This document shows positions 24,122 to 35,660 of a stretch of 64,000 nucleotides of DNA, in pieces (the first letter of the stretch is position 1; each line of letters begins with the position of its first letter). Below the pieces are notes generated by a model. It was given only the letters and a program-made list of their open reading frames with translations. It made no database searches and had not been told where the DNA came from. The stretch spans positions 2,904,891 through 2,968,890 of the forward strand of contig NW_024041150.1 of assembly GCF_014851395.1 (NCBI RefSeq). Direction: 5' to 3'. This stretch comes from Micropterus salmoides. Lineage: Eukaryota; Chordata; Actinopteri; Centrarchiformes; Centrarchidae. The position numbers and the translations under genes are program-made.

Positions 24122-25335
24122 TTATGACTTGGATATTGACTTGAACACTATTTTAAAAGGCAAAGAGACTGGTTTTAACTCCAACATGACATAAATTCAG
24201 CATAATGCACACATGCAGTGGGCTGCACAACAAAAAGTAATCCAATCTTACATATCATGCTATACTATGAACAACACTGGCAGGATCCCTTAATGCAGGC
24301 ACAAGCAATGTTGCATTAAATAGGAACGGTTTTGTTCACGTTGGTGATGTCATTGAGGTTCAACCAAACCACAGTGAAAACCTGTCGCCTGCAGCTTTTT
24401 ATCTAACCAGCTCAATGTGACTGCTGCTTCTTCTTTTACCCTTACCTGCAATACTCAAACCCAATGCACTATTACCAATGCATTAGCATGGTCTCTAAGA
24501 TCTGTGACCATTGTTATACTTTCTGCTGCTTCACTGTAAAAGCGTTGAAGTGGTTTGCTGTTGTTGTGCCGAAATTTTGTTTCCCCAGCAATTTGTGCTT
24601 CTCCTGATTTTATCCTGAATCACACAGAAGCCCTATCATACTCGATATCAGCTTCATAAGATAAATGAAAACAAATCAGAAATCAGTGAGGTTGCTACCT
24701 GGTAGATGAACATGGGAACAGAAAAACCACGATACCTGATTGCACAGTATATAATAGCCAGTAAAATGTCTTGTCTTTAAAAATGAGCTGATGCATCTCA
24801 CTGGGCTTTTCCTGCAAACAATAAAAATTGGCCCAAATATAGATTTTAGGCTTACAATGTGTTCATTCAGACAGCTCTTCTACCTTTTTGAGAGAACTGT
24901 GCAAAATGTCATGGGGTGTGTGCATGTGGGAAGTGCTCAGTATCACTGGACACTATCTTGCCACTAGGCAGTCACAATCAGAAAAGCTTCTCTGCTGTAT
25001 TGTTTGTCTGTTGTCCATCCTACAGCCTGCCCTGTTCACCGCTCTCACAACAATCACATCGACTGAGAAATCGATACAGTCCTCCAGAGAGAAAATCAGA
25101 CTGAAGTCCTGCCACCTCTCTGTCTTTACTTGTGCAGGTTATAGGTGATGGTGACAAAGTAATGCCATCCTCTCTGGAGGGTATGAGAGGTGATTAATGC
25201 CACAGCAGAAGAAGAAGGGAGGGGGATCTGATGATTTGAGCTGCTCTCTCCAAATAGCTTCAGCACATTTTGAAGCCACTTCTCTTGTAAAAGTAAAACA
25301 TGAAATCTTTGAGTAACTTCGTCTATTAGTCCCAT

Positions 25336-25360
25336 ACTCACACAATCTCATTGTGTGAGT
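25336..25360. repeat. Short perfect hairpin (11-bp arms, 3-nt loop)
   Basis: ACTCACACAAT, loop CTC, ATTGTGTGAGT. The arms are perfectly complementary. No repeat family was recognised; function unknown. Confidence 0.7.
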
Positions 25361-25479
25361 GGTCTGAATTATTTTCTCCAGCTGTTAGCCTTTTTCAGAT
25401 TAGATTTTCATTATGATATTCTGACACTGGTTCAGTCAATTCTTGACTGTCTGTTTCTGCAGTGAAAAAACATTGGGAT

Positions 25480-25524
25480 ACTCTTTAAAACACATTTAAC
25501 TTGTGAAATGTGTTTTTAAAGAGT
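25480..25524. repeat. Imperfect hairpin, about 18-bp stem, 8-nt loop
   Basis: ACTCTTTAAAACACATTT pairs with AAATGTGTTTTTAAAGAGT, with one bulged base. Pairing extends weakly outward (GGATA / TGTACC). It lies about 0.9 kb downstream of the atrnl1 exon 1 donor. The stem is short for a microRNA precursor; a MITE remnant is equally possible. Confidence 0.5.
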
Positions 25525-26416
25525 GTACCAGCCATCAGAAACTCCTGTAGGTTAAAATACGCTAACTCACTAGCCTAGTAACATTAAAGTAACATTATAT
25601 ACCTTATACCTAGATTTTGTCATATTTCAGCCAAATATAGTATGTCTCAAACAATATCAGAGGCAAAACATCCGTCATGCAGTTTCTGAATCCTGATTTA
25701 TTTTTAAAGAGCAACTGCTAGATGGAAGCCAAAGTAGGCCTTTTAAGCTTGTGTAGTACTGTGTGACAGTGAGAGAGGCAGTCACACCACTCACCGCAGA
25801 CAACAATCTGCAGTCTGGGCATTAAAATTACATGTTGTCATATTTAGAAAGTGCTTTGCACTCATATGAATTGAACCAGTTTAACCTGTGCAGTTCCTTG
25901 CACTTATCTACAATGTGTTCAGACATATGGATGACTTATATCAACTTCTGGAGATTTTTGCTTTTGATGTACACAGACAAAAAAGTCAGCTTTCGCAATT
26001 TCTAAATGACAAATCAGACAGTAAAAGTTACTAGAGAACAAGAAGGTGTTTGATCTTTGTTTATCTGTGGCATTAATTGCCCCTCATACTTTCTGACAAC
26101 AGAGACAGGTGACATCCAAAGGACTTTACTACAACAAAGACAAAGGTGCATCTAATGATATGCATTTACTCACTGATCACAGGTAAATTACCAGAAATAA
26201 AAATGCACGGGATCCCAAAATAGCAGTGAGATAACTGAAATGAGGTTAAATAGGCCTACTACGGATAAAAATGTATGTATCAACCTGCTATTCACACCCA
26301 CTGGTTCGAACACCTGATGTCAGTTCAGTTTTGGACTTTCAACACAACACTGATAAAAATAAAAACCTAAGATGTGAACTCCTAAATGAATGTGGCAGAT
26401 GTCACATCAGTAACCA

Positions 26417-26422
26417 ACTTAC
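26417..26422 (-). other. atrnl1: Splice donor of atrnl1 exon 1
   Basis: The minus strand reads ATTCAA|GTAAGT, a full consensus donor. It leaves exon 1 in phase 2: the split codon AA|N keeps Lys if the next exon starts with G or A, matching GRFK in the family. Read through without splicing, the frame hits TAA at once. Confidence 0.9.
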
Positions 26423-26670
26423 TTGAATCTCCCCTGACAGTGCTGGCACTGATCCCCGACCCATCCGTGATCACACACGCAGCTCCCGTTGATGCACTTC
26501 CCTGAAAAACATTTTTTATCGCAGGACTTAGAGGACACAGAGGAGGCTTCCGTGTGAAGCACGAGATGAAGCATCACAAATATCCCGAGGTATGTTTTCA
26601 AGACGTCCCGGGCGCTCCTTTTGGACGACTTCGTCCAGGTGCATCTATGCATTCCACCAACATCATCCAT
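26423..26670 (-). CDS. atrnl1: Attractin-like 1, first coding exon
   Basis: Attractin-like 1 is a large type I membrane glycoprotein (EGF, CUB, kelch, C-lectin, PSI and laminin-EGF modules) related to attractin/mahogany, linked to melanocortin receptor signalling. This exon encodes 82 codons plus two bases. A basic N-terminal stretch (KSSKRSARDVLK) precedes a hydrophobic signal segment at residues 24-39 (LKTYLGIFVMLHLVLH), with likely cleavage just after it. An EGF-like module with Cys at 50, 54, 59, 64, 66, 75 and 78 follows. CFSGKCINGSCVCD, GWVGDQCQHC and QGRFK match ATRNL1 better than ATRN (which has GWVGEQC and GGRF, as I recall). I chose the ATG at 26670 because it has A at -3 and G at +4; the later ATG at 26652 has a weaker context, and the frame upstream has no other ATG. 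The rest of the gene lies beyond the left edge. Confidence 0.9.
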
Positions 26671-27450
26671 GATGGACGCGCAGTGTCTTTTTGAGATGCT
26701 GCAACCCCGAAGCAGAAAACGAACTGTCACCTTATGCTATGAGGTGATCTGCTGTCATCAGCAGTGGTGTCGGTAGGCTCAAGAAGCCTACCTGTGACGC
26801 CAGTGGGAAAGGCGCAGGAAAACAATAATTACGCACTGTCAGAACATACCGAGCGCTGTGGAGAAAGCTGCGGGACAGGACAAAGACAAGAAACTTTGAT
26901 GGAAACAGTTTCGAGCTTAAAAACACTGTAAACGCATTTCCAATCGGTCTCATCCGTTCCGAGCAACACAAACATCGAAAAACATGTTACGCGCTCTGCG
27001 GCGCGTCCTCAAGTCTTCCAGATAACTTCCACTGTGGTCAAGGTTCCGATGTAAACACACGACCGCGACCGGATAATGCTGCCTCAACGTCAAAGACTGT
27101 AATCCCGGAGATAAAGCAAAACCACGGATTTCAGATCATCGTCGTGCGCTGTTCTCTTTATTTTGAGGATGTACTTCCAGACAAAGACGTGCCCTCTGCC
27201 CGGGTTTGTTATCAGAGGATGCGCCAGTCGCAGCTCTCCCGGAACGGCGCTTCTATCGGCTCTGTCCGCTGTCGCTCTCCGGCCCCACAGCTGGTTTGCG
27301 ACGGGGAAACTCTTGCACAAAGCCCTGAGCATGAGCAGTACGGTCACACGGTTAAAGGGGCAGTGCCATTTAAACGTCAACGGCATGCAGCAGGCACGGG
27401 CTCCGTGCAGACAAAGCCAGGGACATTCGCCTGCAGCATGGTCTCAATAC
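26671..27450 (-). promoter_or_regulatory. atrnl1: CpG-rich promoter / 5' UTR zone of atrnl1
   Basis: CpG is frequent from about 26440 to 27430 (for example GCGCTCTGCGGCGCGTCCTC near 26990, and ACGACCGCGACCGG near 27060) against an otherwise AT-rich, CpG-poor background. This fits an unmethylated vertebrate promoter covering the first exon and 5' UTR. The transcription start is not determinable. Overlapping plus-strand frames of 114-126 codons at 27144-27543 arise from the GC-rich composition and show no recognisable domain. Confidence 0.6.
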
Positions 27451-29804
27451 GTTTCCCTATTGGCAGACTACACAGAGAAAAGTACTAAAGGGGGATTTAT
27501 CTATTTTATAATTATACAACCAATTCAGAAATGTGTTAAATAGCAGCATGATCTTAGATAGATAGATAGATAGTTTGATGGTTTTGATGCATTTTTAAAA
27601 TACAATCCCTCCACCAGGGCAGGGGGAATCAGAAAACAGAATCTGCTCTGTTGGCCATAATCCCTTGAGCTGCTACAGGTTCTGTGACTTTCTCAGAAGC
27701 CCTTCAGCAAGCTGTATGCATTTTCTAATATTTCTGTGAAGTTTCTCAATCGTTCAGGTCATAGTATCCAAGGATAGTATCCAGTTGCCCTTGATTTTAT
27801 CCTTCCTTGGATCTTTCAAATATGTTACATGCAGTAAGAGTTTCATCCATTTTCTGGTTGTTAAAGAAATTTTAAAAATCCTCTGGGAAACGTTCATTTT
27901 TCTGGGAAATGCAGGGTATTCTGGTTATCTTCAAGGCTGGGTAAGTACAACAGTAAAGTCAAAATCCAATTCTGTTATGCAGTCAACAGAAATATGTTGC
28001 ACATTCACACAAAGTGTCTCTCATGCACACACAAATCCAGGGTTGTTATGAGAAAGGGTAACCGCAGGGAATGATAGCTAATAAAACTGCAGCAAAATGT
28101 TAATTCCTACTGGAAAAATTGCTCTGAGACAATTTGAAGACTGCATAAAATATCATTATCCTCTGTAAATCCATTCGAATGAGGTCTGGTACAAATATGA
28201 TTTATCTATTCATCACGAGCCGGAAAAAGTAAAAAACCTCAAGGCCTGCAGTGACTGTTCGTGTCCAGTCTGTTCATCTATTGCAGAGATCAATCAGTGA
28301 TCAGTGCACATGGACAATAATTACTTGAGGAAATAATAGATTTAAATCAGAAACAATCCTTTATTTCTAACCCAAGTTTCTTGTTGCCTGGATGCATTTG
28401 AGTCGATTCAGAGTCAGATATGAGAAGAACATTAAAACCAGACTGACACAGAGGCCTATTCCCCAAACTGCCTTCCTGATTTATAACTTTATCTTACTCT
28501 GAAGGCTTTAAAAGAATCAAGGATATTCTTTGGAACCTAGCGCTGCTTTTGAAAAACAAAGCCAAGAATTGCATCTGTGCTCCCCAAGGGCTTGCAAAAA
28601 CATCCAGCGAGCCAGAAGACAATAATCCTCAAACCAAAAGACACACTCATCTCAGGCAAGATATCACTCTGCTGCAGGGTGATGAAGAGAATTGTGAGGT
28701 TTCCACTTGAAATGTAGATTGCAACAGTTATATCTGAGCAGAAACACAATGTTTTCATTCACTAATCATTATTTTCTATATTAACAATAAATCAAAAGAC
28801 TACATGTAATGTCAAAGAAGTCGCTTGCCGTGACAAAACCAGAGAGATTTAGCACCAGTTCTGCAGGTGTATGAAAATGTTAGCTCCTTTTAGCTCACAG
28901 TTTTGGTTTTACAGCACATTCGCTGTCTGATTCAGTCACAGTTCTCTCGTCAGTCAAGTTTCCAGCAACAGCAGGCAGCTGTTTTCAGCAAACAAGTGGA
29001 ACATTTAGCTGCAAAAGAGCAGGATATTTTTTCTCATTACCTGATGGAGACCAAACCAGAGTTAAAAGCAGAGTGAATATTGAAGTTACAATCATCAGAT
29101 AGATACATACAGGATGCAAAATAGGATGGTAACGCTCCATGTCTGCTGAATTTGTAAATAGCTAATTGTTTGCTAACACATCCGTCATATTAACTTTATG
29201 GTGTCAGGACAGATGTGTCTGATGACTTCTTCTGCCCCAAATTGGCCAAAAATACATTAATTTATATGAAAGTATGAAATGTAATATTTTAAAAGATAAA
29301 GCTTTTGCAGCTCAGTTTTAAATATTGTTATTAATGTATATCAGCTATATAAGAGATGTGAACGGAGCAGAAAGACAGACAAGAGACAGCTAGATTTTGA
29401 AAGAATCCAACCAAAAAAATCCTACCCACTCTCTCCGAAGCTACTCAGCCACAAGCTAGCAGGTAGGTCAGCCAATCATTTTATTTGGACCGGATTATTT
29501 TTCTTTTTTGTGTAACAAAAATTGCTTCTGAAATAAATTGCCTAACCCAGGTGAAACCAGACTAGCACCCGAGCCGATGTGCTTTTTTAGCAAAACACAA
29601 TGGAGATGATGTTCCAAATGTAGTATGAGTTCAACCTTTCATGGTGCACACCTACTTAAAGCTCGTAAGACCTGCTAAAAGCTCATGCTAAACATTTTAA
29701 ACCAAGCAATTAACTGAGCTTGCTGCAAATATCATTATCTGTCTGAACATGGTGCATGCCTGCAGTCACAGCCCTCCACATATATAACTCATATCACTGT
29801 AGAA

Positions 29805-30240
29805 GGTAGAAGAAGGTAGGTTTATTTGTCACATTAAACAAGTTAAATTAAGTTATTGAGCAGACAACATACAGTAATACAAAAGCAATCATAATATGGC
29901 AAACAGAAATAAACTATGTTTAATGGAGCAGTGCTGAGGATGAATTAGAGTTTAAGAGTCTGATAGCTTGGGGGACAAAGCTGCTCTGCAGTCTGGTGGT
30001 GCGGCAGCAGAAACGTCTATAGGCAGCAGGGTGAACAGGCTGTGGCTGGATGGGTACTGTCCTTTAGTATCCTTTGGTCTCTGCGTAGGCACCTCAGCTC
30101 ACTAATATCACTGATGCTCGGGAGATGGGAACCAATGTTCTTGTGAGCATCACCTGCTGCAGAGCCCTCCGGTCCTGGGCCGTGCACATCCCATGCCAGT
30201 TTGTGATGATTCCAGTCAGGATGCTTTCTACTACTTTCGA
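29805..30240 (-). mobile_element. LINE fragment (ORF2 C-terminal relic)
   Basis: The minus strand at about 30110-30240 encodes VESILTGIITNWHGMC then TAQDRRALQQV, the IxESIL...W..C.AQDR...Q pattern at the C-terminal end of fish LINE reverse transcriptase proteins. A stop follows before the usual end. The plus strand at 29940-30060 (AGAGTCTGATAGCTTGGGGG, AAGCTGCTCTGCAGTCTGG) is the matching 3' part. The copy is 5'-truncated and mutated. Confidence 0.7.
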
Positions 30241-33200
30241 TGTTTACTCATTTACAACTACAAATTGTGTCTCTTACCTTTGCTGTTTTCGTAGGTTTAT
30301 TCCCAAATAATCTCTGCTGTTTATATGCCCTCAAACATACTCTTTGTCGCCTTCTTGTGGCTGACTTGTGGTACTGACACTGAAAAACAAGCCTCTATTC
30401 TGTCGCACTCACCAAGAGTATTTTGATATCACTGAGACCTTTTATTTTCTGTTTGTATAATATGGAGTTCTTTGCTCACAGGAATATTGATCAAAATTAA
30501 TTGTATTTATTAATATTTTAATTTGTTTTTGGTAGATTCATGTTATTTGTAACATAGTTATATAGAAATAAATTGTGTTTTGAAGAAAATCTCTGTCTAA
30601 ACAGTCAACATGTAAATAGATGGCCAAAACATGGAGACCGCCTGGGTATATCTTTATAAATTGTATCATAAATGTTGTATTTTAGATTATTTTCATTAAA
30701 TTTACAGTTACAGTTGTAGTCAAGCTGTAGGAGAAGACATTTAATTGCATTATTATCTACATATATTTAGATTTTATACTAGGCGAGGATGGAAATGTCA
30801 CTTGCATTGCATTTTCATTTACTCTGGAATGGTAAGAGAAATAAGTTGCTATTTTAGGCACTTTTTCCTGGAGATATGGATTAGTTTTAAACAGGTTTAA
30901 CCAGTAGGTTAGAGGTGAGGTCTGATTATTAAAGGCAGCTCCTCAGTTAAGGTTAGATAAAGATTGGGGTATCTGTTAAAAGAAACCAACTCTGACTGCA
31001 ATATACAGCAGGAGACAGTATGCAAACTCCAGTGTATGGTCTGTGATAAAGATTTAGGAAAAAAGATAATTTTGGGAAAAAGATAAATGAATGAATCAAG
31101 AACGCCCACAGTGACTGCTGGCGTTCAGTCTGTTCAGCAAACCAGGGAAAGATCCATCTTCATCAGTTAAATATGTATTAACTTGCTTTTATTTTCATGG
31201 GTTTGTTCCTTCATACATGCCACATTAATCTACATTATTTAAATGTTTTACATCCACTTTTATATGAGAAGCCATCAAAAATCATTTGAGTTACTTTGCC
31301 ACTTCCCCACAGTTTTGAATCACATTTAGCAATGAGCTAATTACTCTGGCAGATTCTTATTTAGATTCTATATTATCTGACTACAGCAGGTATTCTGGCA
31401 GCCCTTCTTGAGGAAACAGCTGGTTTATTGCAGGCTGGCTTTTCCTTTCTACACCCCTCCTGGGACACACAGCACTACCTCCTGCTCTGTACGGCACACC
31501 TTGCTTCTGCTGCTACTGCTGCTGCTGACATACACTTCTTTCTTTGCCCTAATTTTGCTTGCTATTTTGCCAGCAACAAGACCATCTGCTTCGCCTCTAA
31601 AATAGGGAGAGTATTTATCAAATGTCTTGTGTTGGGAATACTGATCTGGGTTCTACTTCGCCTCGCAAGTCGAGATAAATGACAAGGTCAAGGATGTGGA
31701 GATATGATTTTTTCCACATCAATATTCATTAGCTAACTGGTGGGTTATGAGGTATAAAATGAATTGTTTGTAACAAGTGTCAGTATTCTGAGACATGGTG
31801 CAGCGTGAAGGTCTTGTCTCGCATCTGGACTCATCTGAAGATATTTTTCTTTGGTGGTGTGTCTGGCTGAATACATGTGAATAAAAGCCATCTAAATCCT
31901 GTCAACTTGTTCTTATTCAACATTTCTGGTCTAAAAGGCCTGATGAACACAAGCTGCAGCTCTCCTCTGTGCACAAATCTACTAGTTTAAAGCTCCAAGG
32001 GACAACAAACAGTGGAATTAAACTTCACTGTTAGCCTGTGGAAAATTGGTTTGGCTTGTTATTCCTGCTGCTTGAGTTGAATTCTATTATAGATCGTTCT
32101 TAACCTTCCCCCAAGGGCCAAAGTAGGGATATTGATTGGATTACACAAAGAACCCACTGTGAGGAAAATGAAAAAAAAAAAAAACTTATATTGATTTTTG
32201 ACAGTTTGTTTATAATTAAATAGTGGAATAACTAAGTGTACCGGAGGGACGTGGATGAATGAGGATTAGGAGGATTTGCAGAATTCAGAGCAGGTACATG
32301 CAATGTCATTGGCTTTCTGCTCATCATCTTTCTATCCCTGCTCATGTTAATGTCTTTCGCTGCCAGCTGTGTGGTGTTTAATAGAGCAGATGTGCCATAA
32401 AACATATGCCATCACGGCCAAGAAAGACAAGTAGAAAGAACACACACACACTTTAAAACACACACAGATGTAGAGTGAGTGCGTGGAAAGAGTTAGTAGA
32501 TGGCAGAGAGGAGAATTAAATGAGCCATGGGAAAATAATTTAAAAAAAATATTTCTGATTGATGTTTGGTGGCCCCTCCTGTTTGAAAGCTGCAAATGCA
32601 AGTGATCCAAAAAGGTTGGACTTAAAAAAAAGAAATTGTAAGCAGTCTGTTTTAAGAGTCCTCTGATAAAGGCCAAAAGATGCATATGACAGCTAAAAGA
32701 ATTGTTGTAAAAATCCAGCACTTGTTGATGTTGTGCGGCATTTATTTTTGTAAAATGTCCTTGTTGGTTTGATTTGAGATAAAAAATCAAACACATGGCA
32801 GAAGAATAACAATGTATGGAGAGGCAAAAGACACCAACAACATAGGACAATATTAGCACTGGTAAAAACATGAAATGATATGTGAAACAAAGATTATGGT
32901 TAATGCTTTAAGATATATCTATGTAGGACTTTCTCACAGTCAGACTTTCCTTTCTGGATTGTATCTTGTACATTAAAATACATATTTGGAAAACACTGAT
33001 AACATAAATGTACAGACGCTGGTGAACTTAATTCCAACTATATAATACAATCACAAATGTGACTTCTCAAAAAAAGTGAGAATTTAGAAATGTCTCTCTT
33101 ATTTTATTTCATTAACAGCAAGTGAGAATTCTTCTGCCATTCCTGCAACCGCAAAACCACATAAATGTATCTTTCAAGCTTCCGAATGGGGATGTTACTG

Positions 33201-34710
33201 TCCTGGTGTGACCATAGTTACAAAAGGATGACGACTGCAGTATGATCCTGTCAACTGTTGCCAAGCCATGTTCGTTTGATTTAAAACAAGCTCAGTGAGA
33301 GAGCAGAGAAGGCAGGACGTGGCCGGTGTCCAGGGGATTTCCTCAGCCCGTGATTGATTCCTATCTGCAGAGCTCAAAAACACCATGGCTGATGTGCTTA
33401 ATGAGAAAACAAGGTGGAAGAATCAAAGACAGAAGGATAATGTTGCTTTCAGATAATGGAGAAACACAGAGAAAGAGTATTACTTCTGTTTCATAGCCTC
33501 CACACACTCATAGGAATATTATTTCTGGGCCCTTTTGCACAAAAATGAAGCTTTTCGTTCAGTTTTTCTGCCTCGGGAGGGTAAAAAATGCTTTTAAGGA
33601 CTTTAAACTAGACTGAACATCCACCAAGCTTACACTAGATGGTTAGCAAGTTACATTATCCTGCACCAGCTGCTCCTTTTCATTTTCCTGTTTAACTTAA
33701 GAGGTCTACATTCCCAAATGCTTGCCTTTATTCGTCTTTCTGTAGTTTAAATTGCGAACATCCAAACTATCTGGATGGTGATTATTTTGGTGCATAACAA
33801 TAAACACAGTAAGTAGAACAAATAAAGAAAGACAAAAGTACTGAATATAAAATATAACATTCACAATAAACACAGGTACAGGAGTTGGTTTAGGCTTGAA
33901 ATTGCAAACAATCACCAGAAGGGGTCAGCAGTGTCAAAGGTTTGAACATGCTGAACTGCGCAGAAACTACTGGATTTGACATGATGTCACATTCATCATT
34001 TCAGCTGTCTGACACAATGAATAGTAATTATTCATCATTTCCCTCATACAGTTAATAAATCTGCATCCACAGTCTATCAATTCTCTCTTCACTTGTGTTG
34101 TTAATTCTAATTGGTCAAGTAAAATACTCCACATCTCACATTAACTTGTTGATGGCAGATTGTAAAGACTTTTTGGCTGCACTTTCTACATTTTCTGAAT
34201 ATTTTCGAGTTCAAGTCACACCCCATGTGTTGACAACATGCTGGGGTTTTATGGAGATCTAGTGATGCATTTTGGGGTCATGTGGTGCATGTGAAAAAAA
34301 AAACAATAACTGTATAGTCGAGTTTTAAAGCGAAAAACAGGACATAGAGACATAATTGAAAAGGAGCTAAAGATGGTGGACACTTGACTGATAAGTGATT
34401 TGAATTAGGATTGGGGCCGTAGTATTGCCTCCCTGTGATACACTCTCCATGATGTGTTGTTGAATGCAGTAAAATGCTTTTTGTGTGCAGATAAATTAAT
34501 AAATTCCTTAGTAAACTGTGAATTGCAGCTGGCCTTGTACTGAGTGTGTCAGATAGTCTATAGATATAGACATATTAATGTGCACGAGGTGAGACTGATC
34601 ACCCAGGATATTTGCTATAACGTCAAGCAAATGCCTGACCCTTTATCTTATGTTCTGACAAACACACACAGTTTCATGTATGTAGTCCATGATTCTCTAT
34701 TATAGGTATG

Positions 34711-35660
34711 ATTGTAACATGGAGTGAGTTGTAACAACACCAATTCCACTAATTAGAGATAAAATTGGAGTGAGGTGATCATTTCAGTGGTTACCTACTT
34801 CCTCCCAGATCAGGCATGGTGGTTATCAAGTCTGGAAACAGGTACATTCAGAATATATAGAGAAAAAACAGAATTTGAGGTAAGAAAGTAAGAAAGATTA
34901 TATTGCAGATAGCGCTGTTTGATTTATATTAGATTGAAATGTAGTTTCTTTGGCAACATGCATTTTTTCCTTTCTAATTTCAAACCACTTTGATAATACA
35001 GCTAGCTAAACTTTGTACTACAATCATCCCCTTTACATAAAACCAGGGACTTTCTTGATGTTAATATTTTACAGAGTGCCCTTCGCATTCTGGGCCCACC
35101 CAGCCTGCACTCCAGGGTTACCAGCATTCATTTGTCAGCACTGTGACCAGTACTCCCCGTTCACATGTTGTTCACATGTTGGTGCTTGTATCGGCACATC
35201 TTTTCCATACTCTGTTTCCGCCGGTGGAGAGGGCAGAAAAGAAAACGGGCAGCTTGTAAGAAGTGCAAAGAGTAAAATATACAAGTGCTTGCACTGCATA
35301 CCGATGAGCCGGCCCACTTCAAGCGATGACTGTGACTCTGATTAAGAACATACACACATTGACACACACAGACACACACCTCCTTTTAGTCAGACCTAAG
35401 GATGTAAAGTGATGGTCTTTAATTAGGTACATTTTAGTAGTATTTATTAAGTATACTGTTAAATAGGTTTATGCTATAGATACATTTAAAAACACATACT
35501 GTACATGCGTGCGAGTCACTACACAGTCACAGTGAGAGAGAAACATTTTTCTTTTATATAACTACCTATTTTTGAAGCATATCGTAGTGTGGCATCTATT
35601 TTTGCTTCTTACTCCAGCATGTGTTACAACCTACATTGGTATTGGGGTAGGTTGTAACAA
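34711..35660. mobile_element. Candidate DNA transposon with GTTGTAACA-type ends
   Basis: ATTGTAACATGGAGTGAGTT then GTAACAACA lies at 34711-34740. GTTACAACCTA ... TAGGTTGTAAC lies at 35623-35658, an 11-bp perfect hairpin with a 14-nt loop. The shared GTTGTAAC/GTTACAAC words at both ends suggest terminal or subterminal inverted repeats around a cargo that includes the PHD-like frame at 35013-35345. Target duplications were not found. Superfamily is unassigned. Confidence 0.4.
35013..35345 (+). pseudogene. PHD-like cysteine/histidine-rich open frame
   Basis: From about 35090 the frame encodes FWAHPACTPGLPAFICQHCD, with the W-x-H-x2-C ... C-x2-C spacing of a PHD finger's second half. Further Cys pairs (CCSHVGAC) and CLHC near the end precede an acidic tail SSDDCDSD and TAA at 35343. 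There is no ATG before the motif; instead a good acceptor, TTAATATTTTACAG, ends at 35074, so the segment could be the last exon of a transposase-like gene. Zinc-finger tails of this sort occur in some pogo/jerky-type transposases. I do not recognise the exact family. It may be a chance frame. Confidence 0.35.

Larger units (their letters stand above)
22217..24125 (+). mobile_element. Tc1/mariner relic carrying nested insertions
   Basis: The left end starts with ACAGTATCTCACAAAAGTGA then GCACACCCCTC, which I recognise as the inverted repeat of a common fish Tc1 family. Its subterminal part (TCATGTGACAACACTGAA, GTGTAAATTTGCTGTCCCCT) continues to about 22340. The element resumes at about 23486 (GTTGCTCTCACACTTCCTCA) and runs into a transposase relic (23518-24121). 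The right inverted repeat is absent, so the 3' end is truncated near 24125. A hAT-like element and a solo LTR sit between the left repeat and the transposase. Joining the two halves as one element is inference from remembered family structure. Confidence 0.7.
1..26422 (-). other. atrnl1: atrnl1 intron 1 (partial, runs off left edge)
   Basis: This is inferred to be intron because the minus-strand donor of atrnl1 exon 1 lies at 26422 and no downstream exon is recognisable to its left. In the family the next exon should encode the start of the CUB domain, following the GRFK residues; I did not find it, but short exons can be missed by eye. The stretch is AT-rich and repeat-laden. I see no gene in 1-2340, 3370-4800, 7270-9470, 13700-15100, 15550-17400 or 20300-21670, only low-complexity DNA and unclassified fragments. 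24126-26416 also has no gene, but has two hairpins (listed separately). Confidence 0.7.

Noticed and set aside
1..26422. Search for atrnl1 exon 2 (CUB start)
   Set aside because: No minus-strand segment resembling YKYKTKCTWLIEG was noticed. This was an eye search only, so absence is not proven.
26671..26730. Upstream extension of the atrnl1 frame to 26730
   Set aside because: It would start at GTG. The ATG at 26670 is the first ATG in frame and has a good context.
27144..27543. Plus-strand frames of 114-126 codons in CpG-rich DNA
   Set aside because: They lie in the promoter/5' UTR zone of atrnl1 on the opposite strand. GC-rich DNA has few stops, and no protein domain is seen.
32347..32871. 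Minus-strand open frame of 174 codons with hydrophobic stretches
   Set aside because: No domain, no splice context and no promoter-like DNA. Composition is that of AT-rich DNA with CA repeats; it is probably a chance frame.
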